This document shows positions 30,335-40,135 of a stretch of 64,000 nucleotides of DNA, one piece after another. Numbering within the stretch: the first letter of the stretch is position 1; each line of letters begins with the position of its first letter. This DNA comes from Tritrichomonas musculus (lineage: Eukaryota > Parabasalia > Tritrichomonadida > Tritrichomonadidae): NCBI GenBank assembly GCA_039105265.1, contig JAPFFF010000024.1:930001-994000 (forward strand), given 5' to 3'. Below the pieces are notes generated by a model. The model worked only from the letters and a program-made list of their open reading frames with translations, searched no databases and had not been told where the DNA came from. Made by a program: the position numbers and the translations under genes.

Positions 30335-32386
30335 TTATTTGTTTGAATCATATGAAAAAGGTGTCGGAGATAAAAATGTTTTGTTTGCTAAAGGAAAAGG
30401 AGCTTGAAAATTCATTTGGGAGAATTCAGGTGGCAAACGATTCTTTCCCTTAAATTCTTGAGTGAGATTTGGTTTTTCTTTATTTTGATCTTGAACTGGC
30501 TCTTTATCTATTTTCTTCAAAATTTGGTTTTCCCCAGTTTTTGGAGATGAATAAAAAGGAGACTGAATAAATAAAGATGAATATTCAGAAGGAAAATTAT
30601 GATCTTTATCTCTTGTTTGATAATTATTTTGCTTTATTATTTGATATATGTTTTCATGTTGTGATGGTTTGTTCTGAATGAAAAATGGAGATTTAGAAGG
30701 AAAAGGCGAAAATTCATTTGGCAAAATAATTGAATTAGAATCATTTTGATTTATATGGAAATTGACATTTGTTGTCGTCTGTTGCTCTTGATGTTGACTT
30801 TTTTGCTTTTCTTCTCTTTGCTTTTTTTGATATGGTCTTATTTTTTCCTCTTGTATTTGCTCCAGGCTTATTTTATGCTGTTTCGCTAGATGCAAAAACA
30901 TTTGTTCATTTTTTCTTTTGGAAAGATCAAGGAACACAAACGCTCTTTCTATATTTTTAGCAACGAGTTTCTCTTCATAATACAGTTTCCCAATGATGAA
31001 TAATGATTTACAATCTAAATCACAAAGAGAAGCAAAGTTAACAATTTCAGGGAAGAATTCTCTAAAGAAATCTTCAAGCTTATTATCATTCAATTTAGAT
31101 AAAAAGTCAAACAACAATATTATTTTATCGATCAATTGCTTTTTAACATCAAAATCATCAAAGACAACAAAATTTTGAATTTGCTTAAGTCTGATGCTCA
31201 CCAAGTCATTAACGATTCTAATTTTTTCATCATGAAAAATTTCTTTAGTGCAATAATCATAAAAAGTGTTGATTAATTCAGATATATTTGGCCGTTTCAG
31301 AGGATCCGCTTCTGTACATTGTTTATAAATTTCTTCAAGACATTCAAATTCAATTGGAAACTTTTCAAATTCATTGTCATTCAATAATTTTTTGCCATGA
31401 ATGATGAAATAAATAATTTTACCAATTGAATAAATGTCGGTTTGAAATGAGTAATTATTTGAACTATCCAATTCAGGGGATAAAAATCCTAATTCACCAA
31501 AACCGCTAGTTTTTTGGTCATTGTTTTCCTCAATTCTTGAATAATCAAAATCAATTAAAACAGCTTTCTTATTTGAATCAATTATGATGTTCGTTGGCTT
31601 CAAATCACGATACAAAAAGAAATTCAAATGAACATCTTCAATTGAAATCATGACATTGAAAATTATTGAAATTTTTTCAGCAATTGAAAAAGTTCTCATA
31701 TCACTTTTTTCTAACTCTTCACCTTCAATGAATTCTAAAACTAATCCATCATCTTTTCTAACTGAACCAAAACACTTTGGTCGATATGAGTGGTGAATTT
31801 TTAAGCTTTCATATAATTGTTTTTCTCTATGAAAAAGTTCAAAACTTTTGCCATCATTTCCATTGAATTTAATAATGACAATTTCACCTGTCTTCAAATT
31901 GTAGCATCGATTTATTATATGAGAATTTGTTGCCAACGTTTTCAATGTGATAAAATCGTGCTCATCAATAAGTTTAAATTCAGTTTTGCCACTAAATTCT
32001 TGTGTTTTTTGATTCCTCCTGATTTGAGATGCAATGTAGGCTTTCTTAATAACGTATCCTACAAATGGTATTTTAACCAAATCCCATAAATCATCATGAT
32101 AAAATTTAGTGATTTTTTCGTTAAAATTTTGAAAATTTATCATATTTTTGAAAAATGCAATTTTTTGTAGAAAATTTACAATTTCTTCATTTAAAATAAC
32201 GCATCTTGCTTCTTCCTGGATAGTTGAATCACGTATAAATCGATCCTTTGTTTGTTTTGAACAGAAACATAATTTACTGATTGAGAAATTTTTTATTGAT
32301 CCACTCATCTGAAAATATGATCTTAAATTATCGCTTGTAATGAAAATAAATCTATTGTTAATACAAATGATATATAATTTGCGCAT
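30335..32386 (-). CDS. Protein kinase with Gln/Ser-rich repeat tail, ~683 aa
   Basis: The first ATG in frame is at 32384-32386; the frame is open to 32575 but begins after TGA with no ATG. The upstream part (LIKIKRNIQIIADFF) resembles the N-terminal domain of the Sel1 kinases at 15998 and 48428, so the 5' end may be damaged or the start mis-set. The kinase domain keeps YRDLKPTN (catalytic Asp261), DFD instead of DFG (Asp279) and SPE for APE, and lacks a clear glycine loop. A single Sel1-like repeat (LFIIGKLYYEEKLVAKNIERA) follows. The tail (last ~180 residues) is Gln/Lys/Pro-rich with three copies of a P-x-E-F/Y-S...S/A-P-F motif. Unlike its paralogs it has almost no Sel1 array. Confidence 0.75.
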   Translation of the reverse strand: MRKLYIICINNRFIFITSDNLRSYFQMSGSIKNFSISKLCFCSKQTKDRFIRDSTIQEEARCVILNEEIVNFLQKIAFFKNMINFQNFNEKITKFYHDDLWDLVKIPFVGYVIKKAYIASQIRRNQKTQEFSGKTEFKLIDEHDFITLKTLATNSHIINRCYNLKTGEIVIIKFNGNDGKSFELFHREKQLYESLKIHHSYRPKCFGSVRKDDGLVLEFIEGEELEKSDMRTFSIAEKISIIFNVMISIEDVHLNFFLYRDLKPTNIIIDSNKKAVLIDFDYSRIEENNDQKTSGFGELGFLSPELDSSNNYSFQTDIYSIGKIIYFIIHGKKLLNDNEFEKFPIEFECLEEIYKQCTEADPLKRPNISELINTFYDYCTKEIFHDEKIRIVNDLVSIRLKQIQNFVVFDDFDVKKQLIDKIILLFDFLSKLNDNKLEDFFREFFPEIVNFASLCDLDCKSLFIIGKLYYEEKLVAKNIERAFVFLDLSKRKNEQMFLHLAKQHKISLEQIQEEKIRPYQKKQREEKQKSQHQEQQTTTNVNFHINQNDSNSIILPNEFSPFPSKSPFFIQNKPSQHENIYQIIKQNNYQTRDKDHNFPSEYSSLFIQSPFYSSPKTGENQILKKIDKEPVQDQNKEKPNLTQEFKGKNRLPPEFSQMNFQAPFPLANKTFLSPTPFSYDSNK

Positions 32387-35300
32387 ACTTATATAATTAA
32401 TTGCATTACAACTGTCATTACTGATATCTGTAAAAAAAATGGAAATTTTTTTCTGTTCGTGTTCTGTTATTTTATCTTTTATGATAGTAACAGTTTGGAA
32501 ATTGTTAAAAAAATCTGCAATTATTTGAATATTTCTCTTTATCTTTATGAGAGCGGAGAATAATATTTTAACCAAATATCAATTGAAATTTAAATACAGA
32601 AATTTCTATTCTGGTATTCAAAACATGCTGGTGCAAAATGTCATAAAAATCGATTTTTCAGATAAACCTCTATTATTGAACCATCAGAAAAGTGTAAATT
32701 CAGGATAAATTTTATTTTTTTGTCGAACTACTCCATAATCTTCTGAAATTCCAAAAAATTCAAATTTACAAAAAAAAAAATCATTTAAATCTAATATCTG
32801 AATTTGAAAAACAATTCTAATTCCATCAAAAGTATCAAAAATGTATGAAAAAGCATTTTATAATTGCAATATTTTTGGGGAAAAAAAAATTCCAAGAAAT
32901 ATAAATATAAGTTTAGAATCGCGGGTGGAATAGCGACTATTCCCTATATATTTATTTTGAATACAAATGCATATTCTTCTGTGCTTCAAGGGTATTCGAA
33001 GCTTTTTCAAAAGCCCAAGAAAAATAATTGAGGTGTCGGAGCAGAAAAACGTATTTTTTTAAAGGGGAACCGATTTGAGCTTTTTATCAAATTTGGATTT
33101 GTGATTTTTAAATATGATAAATAATTTTAATTTTCAATTCTGATAAAATGTTAATTAGTAATAAAAAAAATTTATCGTATCAAAAAAAAGATATGATAAA
33201 AAAGATGTTTTTCATTCAAAAATTTAAACTTTTTGATACAAATCCTAATTTTTTATTCAATTTTTATTTTTTATTCTCAAATGAATTCGAATAATATGTT
33301 TATATCTTTTTATTAAATAGAGTAATTATAAAAATATCATATAATAATACTTATATATATACTCAATTTATATATAATAATTATTTAGATAAAATATTAA
33401 ACTTAAAATAAGATATGCATTTAATTAATAGTCTCAGCATTTTAAGAAAAAAACGTTATTTAGTGAGTAGATAACGTATTTTTTGTTTATTAAATAATCA
33501 TTATTTTGATAAACAAAAAATATTTGTTAAAAAAAGAATAAGTAATTCAATTAAATATGCGTTTAAAACAATTATTTATTATTCGTTTACATTAAAATTT
33601 AATATTTCAAATAAATTATAATTAATTTTTCCAATTTTTGATTTTTAATTTGCAAATTTATTGTCCATTGAGTTGTATAAGATGATATTGAATCTTTTAA
33701 ATGCGGAAATAAGTGGATTTTGAAAAAGAATTATGCATATTTTAAATAACAATTCAATACTAAAGTTTATATAAAAATAGGTTTTTTTCGAGTGAAACGA
33801 AATCATTGAACTGTAATATTTATTTTTCTGCATTTTCAGCCAAAATTGATAATTAATTCTTTAAAAAAATTAATATTTCCAAATCATATTATATATACAA
33901 AAAGTTGTTTCGGAAATATTCAATTTTTTGGAAAATAAAAAAGTAATAATTGAAAAAGTTTTGAAATAAAAATTATTGGCTTTCAAAAAATAAAGATTTT
34001 ATATCAAAAAGTTATTTGGAAATAGTTCAAATTTTTTTTTGAATAAACTTACTCAGAAATATTATATATTGAATTATCTTTTTATTCCTACGATGAGTAT
34101 TCTTTATTTATTCTCTTTGAATTTAATATACATATTTTTATAACTATATTAATTATGGATTACTAAATGTATTTTTATGTGTCAAAAAACACTTAATTGT
34201 ATAAAAAATCTTGAAATAAAAGATTATTAATAGATATTTTATTCAATATATATTTTAGGTTCCATTATATATTTTATATTATATAAATGTATTTTAAAAT
34301 ATTTTATATTTATTTGTATATCTTCATTTTATTTAACAAAATAAATTGAGGCAAAAATCCCCCTTTATTTTTTTAGAGAAATAAAAGAAAATTATCTTTA
34401 AAAATAATTGATATTTTTAGTATTTTTAAGCTATATTATATTATATGAATAATTATGTAAATTTATATTATATCTATGTATCATAAATTTACATAATGGC
34501 CTAGTTATTAAAACCTTAAAAATTTCATTAAAAAAGCAAATAAGTAATTATATAAATCTAATTAGTAAATTATGATAGTATATTAGTTTTGTATATACTT
34601 AAATATATATTATATAATCATAATATTCTAATTTTATATATCATATTCTAAGATATTTTCAATTTTTTGCCTAATGTTCTTTATTTTTTGATTTTCTAAA
34701 AATGCTTTATTTAATTTGACAAAGAAACGGGCTGAATCATTTTATTAAAAGGTATTATGCATTACTTGCCATATATTTTTTAATTAGCTTCGCCATTTGA
34801 CATTTTAAATATTTTTAATTCAAAAGTTTTAGTAACGAACTCAAATAGGGTTTTTTATAACCGATTTTATATTGAAAATATAATTTGTAAAATATACAAA
34901 ATCAATTTTATATATTATTGAATATTTTAATTTGTACTAGCTTATTACATTTAAAAATAAAATATTAATATTAATAATATAATATTAGAAATATTTTGAA
35001 AATATTATGGAAAATTATATCAATTGAACAAATTATGCAAAACTTAATTCTTATCTGAATTAAATATTAATATTTATTTTATAGCTATTATATTTCAACA
35101 ATACATATGAGTTGATAAATCTGTGCTAAAATTAAAAAATCTCTTTTTTAATAGAAGGAATCGACAAAATAAGAAGCATTTCTTAATTTTACTATAATTT
35201 AATGTATAATAAGATTTTTAACTCATCTATATCATACATATGTACTCATTATATAGTAATAAAACTGTTTTTTACATAAAATATCAAATTTGAATAAATT

Positions 35301-35905
35301 ACAGAATTAAATAATTATAATAAAAGCTAAAAATCTGAAGTAAATATGTAAAATGAATAAAAATGGTCTTAATATATCATTATTTTGAGGTTGATTAGAA
35401 AACTATAGGTTAGTGAAAATTAATATAATAATCTTAATAATAGCCATATTTCTTTTTTTTCACTCAAAAAGATATCATATATCATTTCCACTTTGGAGTG
35501 AATAATATAATTGTAATAATGATATTATCTTAATTATTTACTGGAACGTTTTAGAAAGCATTTGCATTCCCCTCTCAAATAATTGAGTTCAATTTGAAAG
35601 GGGGATTCAAATTTCAGAATTTTTGAGCGGAATCTCAAAACCTTAAACTCAAATTCATATTACTCAATTTTCATTTTTTTTACATTTTTTAACGATCAAC
35701 AATTCAATATTTTTTTTTCAATAAAGAAAACCAAGATTGAACAAGATAATATTTTTTTCTAGTAAAATATGCTTATAATTCGAAATCAATACTAAAACTT
35801 AAAACTTAGTTTTCAATTAAAATTTCTATATTCATTCAATTTCTTTGAAATCTGAAATATTTTTTACTATTTACGAGAGAAATTAAATATAACTTTATAA
35901 AAAAT

Positions 35906-36040
35906 ATGTTATTTAATATCGATAAAACAACAAATGAAGAATTCATCAACATTGTCAGGTTAGAACTAAGACCAATCAATTGTTCACACACTGTTTCATA
36001 CTACAACTTTACTGATGATATAAATATTGTGAAATTTTAA
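35906..36040 (+). other. Short unassigned open frame, 44 codons
   Basis: ATG at 35906, TAA at 36038-36040. The composition (EEFINIVRLELRPINC, YYNFTDDINIV) is more protein-like than the surrounding A/T noise. A following stretch (GLLFGKCNFWMNKQFSNL) reads on in a different frame. It is probably a relic of a longer gene; I do not recognise the family. Confidence 0.25.
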
Positions 36041-36186
36041 GAAGGGCTTCTTTTTGGAAAATGTAATTTCTGGATGAATAAGCAATTTTCTAACTTATAA
36101 TTAAAGATTTATATGAAGATGGTAATTGATATTATATATAAACTATTTAAATTTAAAAAAAATTAATATTCAGTGAATTACATTTT

Positions 36187-36216
36187 ATTCAAAAACTTTT
36201 TCACCACACTATATTA
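36187..36216. repeat. 30-bp exact repeat, copy 2
   Basis: Identical to 2908-2937 just inside the left end of the mariner. Neither a transposase relic nor mariner terminal bases are evident beside it. Confidence 0.85.
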
Positions 36217-36466
36217 AATAAGAAGCTTTGGAAAAATATTGTTGAATTTCTATTTTGGATGAAAAATATTCTAATTTTTTCATATTTTTTCCGTTTGACA
36301 AAATCGATTATAATATTTTTAATTTGAAATCATTCCAAAAAAATATTCTTTCAATAAATCTCTAAGTTTACTCATGTTTCTTATTACTTAAATAATTCAA
36401 TGAGTTCTCAAAAAAAAAATTGAATAATTTTTTTTCAATAATTATTACTTATAAGGTTTTTTTAGA

Positions 36467-37645
36467 ATGAACATTGAAGAAGCAACTGAGAAAATGAAAA
36501 GGATTCAAAGCGTTCTTCTAGAATTTATCGATAATGAATTAAATAGTGAAGAAAGCTATGAAAAATTTATTCAAGTTATCACTGATCAAAAAATAATTGA
36601 GGACAGATATAAATTAAAATCTGTTTTGCAGTTAATAAATAGCATAAGTAGCAATCACCAACGTAATCTTAATTTTATTGATAAAATAGAACGCATTCTA
36701 ACACTTTTTAAAAAGGACATCCAAAATTATTATTTTAATTCAGAAATTTTCGAATTATTTAGCGACAACAAACGAATTCTTCTATTTCTTTTTCAAGAAA
36801 AAATGATAATAATTGATGAATATATCGTTTCACGTATTACGAGTGATGAATTTATTAATAAAAAATATGCTCAATACTTCTCTCCCGAAATCAAACCATT
36901 CCTCACAGAGGAATTCATTACAAAATATTCCTATAAAAACCAAATTTTGAAAAACAATGATTTTATGAAAGAAATCAATAATAAAGAACTTCCGAATGAG
37001 TTTTATAATAAAAGAAAAGAAGGTGAAAATGACAATTTTTTATGTGAACTAATTCGAACTGACAAAGGGAAAGAATTTGGTGTTTATATCAACAAAATGT
37101 GTTTATCATATGAAAGCAATATTGAAGAATCATTTTTCGAAACGAATCCACTTTTGTTAAATAATAATGACGAAATTACTCTTATTGAATATGCTGCGTT
37201 TTTCGGATCAATTGAAATCATCAAATATATGAGAATGAATGGAGAAGTTGAATTAACATCAAGCACATGGCAATTTGCAATTCATAGTCAAAATGCAGAA
37301 CTTATTAAATATCTTGAAGACAATAAATTTCCACCACCAGAAAACAATTATGAAAAAATTCTTGAAGAATCAATTCAATGTCATCATAATGATGTTTCAA
37401 AATATATCATTGATTATTTAATTAATGACGAAGATCTTCATAATGATATTGAAAATAAATCTTATGAAAATCTTTATTTTTATGCAGTTAAATTTGATAA
37501 TTATCTTTTTTACCCAAAAAATATGAAATGCAAAAACATTTTCTATTATTTGTGCCAATTTGATCATTACACACTTGTCAAACTGTTTTTGCAAAGTATT
37601 AAAATTGATCTAAATTCGACAACCATTAAAACATTAATATTTTAA
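36467..37645 (+). CDS. DUF3447/ankyrin protein, first coding block, 392 aa
   Basis: ATG 36467 opens a frame with the trichomonad DUF3447 architecture. It has a helical N-terminus (QLINSISSNHQRNLNFIDKIE), DNKRILLFLFQEKMIIIDEYI, KYAQYFSPEIKPFLTEE, then EGENDNFLCELIR. The ankyrin-like part follows (TLIEYAAFFGSIEIIKYM, VELTSSTWQFAIHSQNAEL, ESIQCHHNDVSKYI). The frame ends with LVKLFLQSIKIDLNSTTIK and a stop just after the position where the next ankyrin repeat should begin. Four further ankyrin blocks lie downstream, separated by spacers (37740-38364), so this is probably the 5' part of one longer gene. Such proteins are assumed to be interaction scaffolds. The copy at 19747 is a truncated paralog. 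Confidence 0.75.
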   Translation: MNIEEATEKMKRIQSVLLEFIDNELNSEESYEKFIQVITDQKIIEDRYKLKSVLQLINSISSNHQRNLNFIDKIERILTLFKKDIQNYYFNSEIFELFSDNKRILLFLFQEKMIIIDEYIVSRITSDEFINKKYAQYFSPEIKPFLTEEFITKYSYKNQILKNNDFMKEINNKELPNEFYNKRKEGENDNFLCELIRTDKGKEFGVYINKMCLSYESNIEESFFETNPLLLNNNDEITLIEYAAFFGSIEIIKYMRMNGEVELTSSTWQFAIHSQNAELIKYLEDNKFPPPENNYEKILEESIQCHHNDVSKYIIDYLINDEDLHNDIENKSYENLYFYAVKFDNYLFYPKNMKCKNIFYYLCQFDHYTLVKLFLQSIKIDLNSTTIKTLIF

Positions 37646-37739
37646 ATGGTATTTCTAATTAGATATTTTAATGATATTCAAATCTTACTTTTTTTCATTT
37701 AATTAAAATGTTCATTTTTTTTTTGGAATTTAATCAAAG

Positions 37740-38364
37740 CATTTAAATTGGACAGCATTGATTTGTGCTGCATGGAAAGGACATACAGAAATAGTTCGAG
37801 AATTATTAACACAAGAAAGTGTTGATATTAACATCAAAGATAAAATTCAGATCAATTTTTTTTCATTATATTACAATATGCAATTATTTGTGGAATTTTA
37901 TTTTCTGAAAATTTAATTGGACAGCTTTGATTCTTGCTGCTTTTAATGGCCATACAGAGACAGTTTCGTTATTATTGAGACATGAAAGTATTGATGTTAA
38001 TGTTGTTGACATTTTTATAATGTAAAAATTCATAAAATTTGAATCAAATTTTTCAATTCAATTAAAATATTTTATTATTTATGGAATTTAACTTTAGCAT
38101 TTAATAATACCGCATTGATTTATGCAGTTAATGGTTACAATACAGAAATAGTTCAATTATTATTAAAACATGAAAATATAAATATCAACATCAAAAACAT
38201 TTTAATTTAAAAATACATAGAATTTAAGTCCGGCATGTTCATTTGATTGGCATAATCTATAATTTATGGGATTTTTAAAGATCTTATTTAAAAAAACAGC
38301 TCTTGATTGTGCTAGAGAAAAAAATTATAATGAAATCGTTGATCTTTTCACTAAAAATTTCTGA
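37740..38364 (+). other. Four ankyrin blocks separated by intron-like spacers
   Basis: Blocks: 37740-37844 (NWTALICAAWKGHTEIV), 37909-38010 (NWTALILAAFNGHTETV), about 38098-38198 (TALIYAVNGYNTEIV) and 38281-38364 (KKTALDCAREKNYNEIV, ending TGA). Each is stop-free and about one 33-residue repeat. The spacers before them are roughly 115, 64, 87 and 82 nt, carry in-frame stops, and begin right after the (I/V)D(I/V)N...(K)D/N end of a repeat. TGGAATT (TGGGATT in the last) lies 27-30 nt before the conserved Thr codon in all four. No consistent GT-AG pair is seen. This may be the 3' part of the gene starting at 36467, joined by unknown processing, or an eroded tandem array. Confidence 0.6.
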
Positions 38365-38565
38365 TATTAAATTGCTGAAATATAAATTCATCTTCAATTA
38401 ACTGAAATATTAATTAATGATGAACGAGCTGACAATGAATAAAAAGAAAACTGTTATTTGAATTAATAAATAAGCAGTGCTGATCTTTACTTATTTGAAT
38501 TGTTCAATAATAATAACTTAAAATAAGAATCACAAAATAAATAATAATTAATTTATTAAAATTTT

Positions 38566-39215
38566 TTAAGTAAATTCGATAACTTTAACTTTTGGAGGGA
38601 AATTGCACACATTTACTTGCAATGACCTATGAACCAATACTTGATTCAATGCAGTACAACCATCGAAAGCATTTTTATTATATTTATCGAATACGAAATT
38701 GGAAAGAATTTCCACACTTTCTAATGCAGTGCATCCTTTGAAAGCCATTTTTTTGATGCAATCCACAGAAGAAGAAGGGATCGAAATTTTCTTTAACGAC
38801 CAGCAGCCTCTGAAGGCTTGTTTCTCAATTTTTTCCAAAGAGGAAGGAAGATTTATTTCTACCAATGAAGAGCAATTGTCGAAAGAGCCAGTCCCAATCA
38901 ATTTGACTGAAGAAGGTATTGAAACATCAACCAATTTGGCACATTTTAAAAAAGTATTTGGCTTTATTTCATCTTTCAATTTTAGTCTATTTTCTGGATT
39001 CATAATATATTTAATAAGCTCAGAATTGGGAATTTTCAAATCAGGATATGCTTTACAATCAGTAGCAACTTCATACATAAGAATTCAAGATGAATAAACA
39101 TCAACTTTAGTATTATAATCTTTTCTTTGAAAAGATTCGGGTGCCAAGTAAGCTAGTATACCCCAAAATTATGTTTGATTTATGTATTCATGTGGTTCAT
39201 AGAGTTTTAAGGAAA
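38566..39215 (-). pseudogene. 5'-truncated kinase-LRR relic
   Basis: The minus frame from 39078 (MYEVATDCKAYPDL) reads as a kinase C-lobe end running into BspA-like LRR_5 repeats (FLKCAKLVDVSIPSSV, FDNCSSLVEINLPSSL, FRGCWSLKKISIPSSS). Upstream in the same frame, AYLAPESFQRKDYNTKVDVYSS is followed by TGA where the family has a Phe-Gly pair. Before that, LKLYEPHEYINQT runs into another stop near 39175. So the APE segment and part of the activation loop survive, but the N-lobe and catalytic loop are gone. Two in-frame stops plus the truncation make it a pseudogene. The LRR part alone (170 codons) is still open. Confidence 0.7.
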
Positions 39216-39320
39216 CAATTAATTTTTCTAATTTTTGAATAGTTTATTCATTGAAAAAGTTCAAGAACAAAATTTGCTCTTGATATTTTTATAAATTTTC
39301 CATATTATAAGATTGACTCT

Positions 39321-39755
39321 ATGGATGGCCAAAGAAGTAAATTTACTCATTTAATAGATGATGAATTAGTTGATGATTCAATAACAAATCTTATTATTAA
39401 CGGTCGTATATATGCAGATAATTGGAATAAAATATTATTATATCCAAATCTGAAATATTTATCTCTGAGATGCATAATAATATGCAACTCAAATCTTTTG
39501 TGGAAAGATTTTTTTCAGGTAATCAATTCATTGCCCAAATTAGAAGAACTTGATTTGTCTTATCAAGTTTTTGATCTAAAGCTCCTTAAAAATCTCCCGC
39601 CAACAGTAAAATATCTTAATATTACCCAAACTTCTATTGAGAATCTAGATATCCTTAACAGAAATGATATAACAATTTATGTTAATCGTGGTAAAATGAA
39701 AAACGTAAAGAAATATAGAGAAAGAGGTATTTCTATTGTGTACAAAGAGAAGTAA
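39321..39755 (+). CDS. Small leucine-rich repeat protein, 144 aa
   Basis: ATG 39321 to TAA. It contains three or four degenerate LRRs of the general type: YPNLKYLSLRC, LPKLEELDLSYQVF, LPPTVKYLNITQT and a short IENLDIL. The N-terminus IDDELVDDSITNLIINGRIY is acidic. There is no signal peptide or membrane segment. It differs from the BspA-type LRR_5 proteins nearby and is closer to plain or F-box-associated LRRs, but no F-box is seen. Intact frame; function unknown. Confidence 0.55.
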   Translation: MDGQRSKFTHLIDDELVDDSITNLIINGRIYADNWNKILLYPNLKYLSLRCIIICNSNLLWKDFFQVINSLPKLEELDLSYQVFDLKLLKNLPPTVKYLNITQTSIENLDILNRNDITIYVNRGKMKNVKKYRERGISIVYKEK

Positions 39756-39809
39756 ATTATAATTACTTATATTAGGATATTTGTTATTCTGAAGAAAAAT
39801 TTTACTTTA

Positions 39810-39840
<31 letters not shown>

Positions 39841-40135
39841 CGTTTTTTTAAGTCACTTTTTCTATTTTGAGTTTTATAAAAAAAAAAAAAATTAATTTGA
39901 ACTAAGATAAGAAAAATTTCCTTATTCCAGAATGAATGATTATTTTAAATATTGAATTGATTATTTGTTTTATATTTTTTCAGATTCAATGAAATTGAGT
40001 AGTACGAAAGTTTGCGTAGTAGTTTATATATTTTAAAGAATAATTCATCAAATGAATATGGTGTCTGTCCAATGTTGTTATTTTTAATATTGAAATGCAA
40101 TTCTAAAGTCATCAGTTTATTTAAATGGTTAATAT
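39756..40135. other. Spacer with long poly-A tract
   Basis: An uninterrupted A tract of about 25 bases lies near 39815-39840, 60 bp after the stop of the LRR gene, followed by CGTTTTTTT and a second A run near 39880. It could be a slippage tract or the mark of a retroposed sequence. No gene. Confidence 0.5.

Larger units (their letters stand above)
32576..36466. other. 3.9-kb AT-rich gene desert
   Basis: No gene is supported. A perfect 7-bp hairpin with CGA loop sits at 32927-32943 in a small GC patch. Copy 2 of the 30-bp mariner-associated repeat lies at 36187-36216. A short ATG frame at 35906-36040 (44 codons; contains NIVRLELRPINCSHTVSYY) has protein-like composition, continues in another frame past 36040, and is unrecognised. 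Confidence 0.5.

Noticed and set aside
39815-39840. Poly-A tract as evidence of a retroposed copy of the LRR gene
   Set aside because: No target duplication or parent copy is visible, and A runs of similar length occur elsewhere in the window (about 24450, 58772, 61650).
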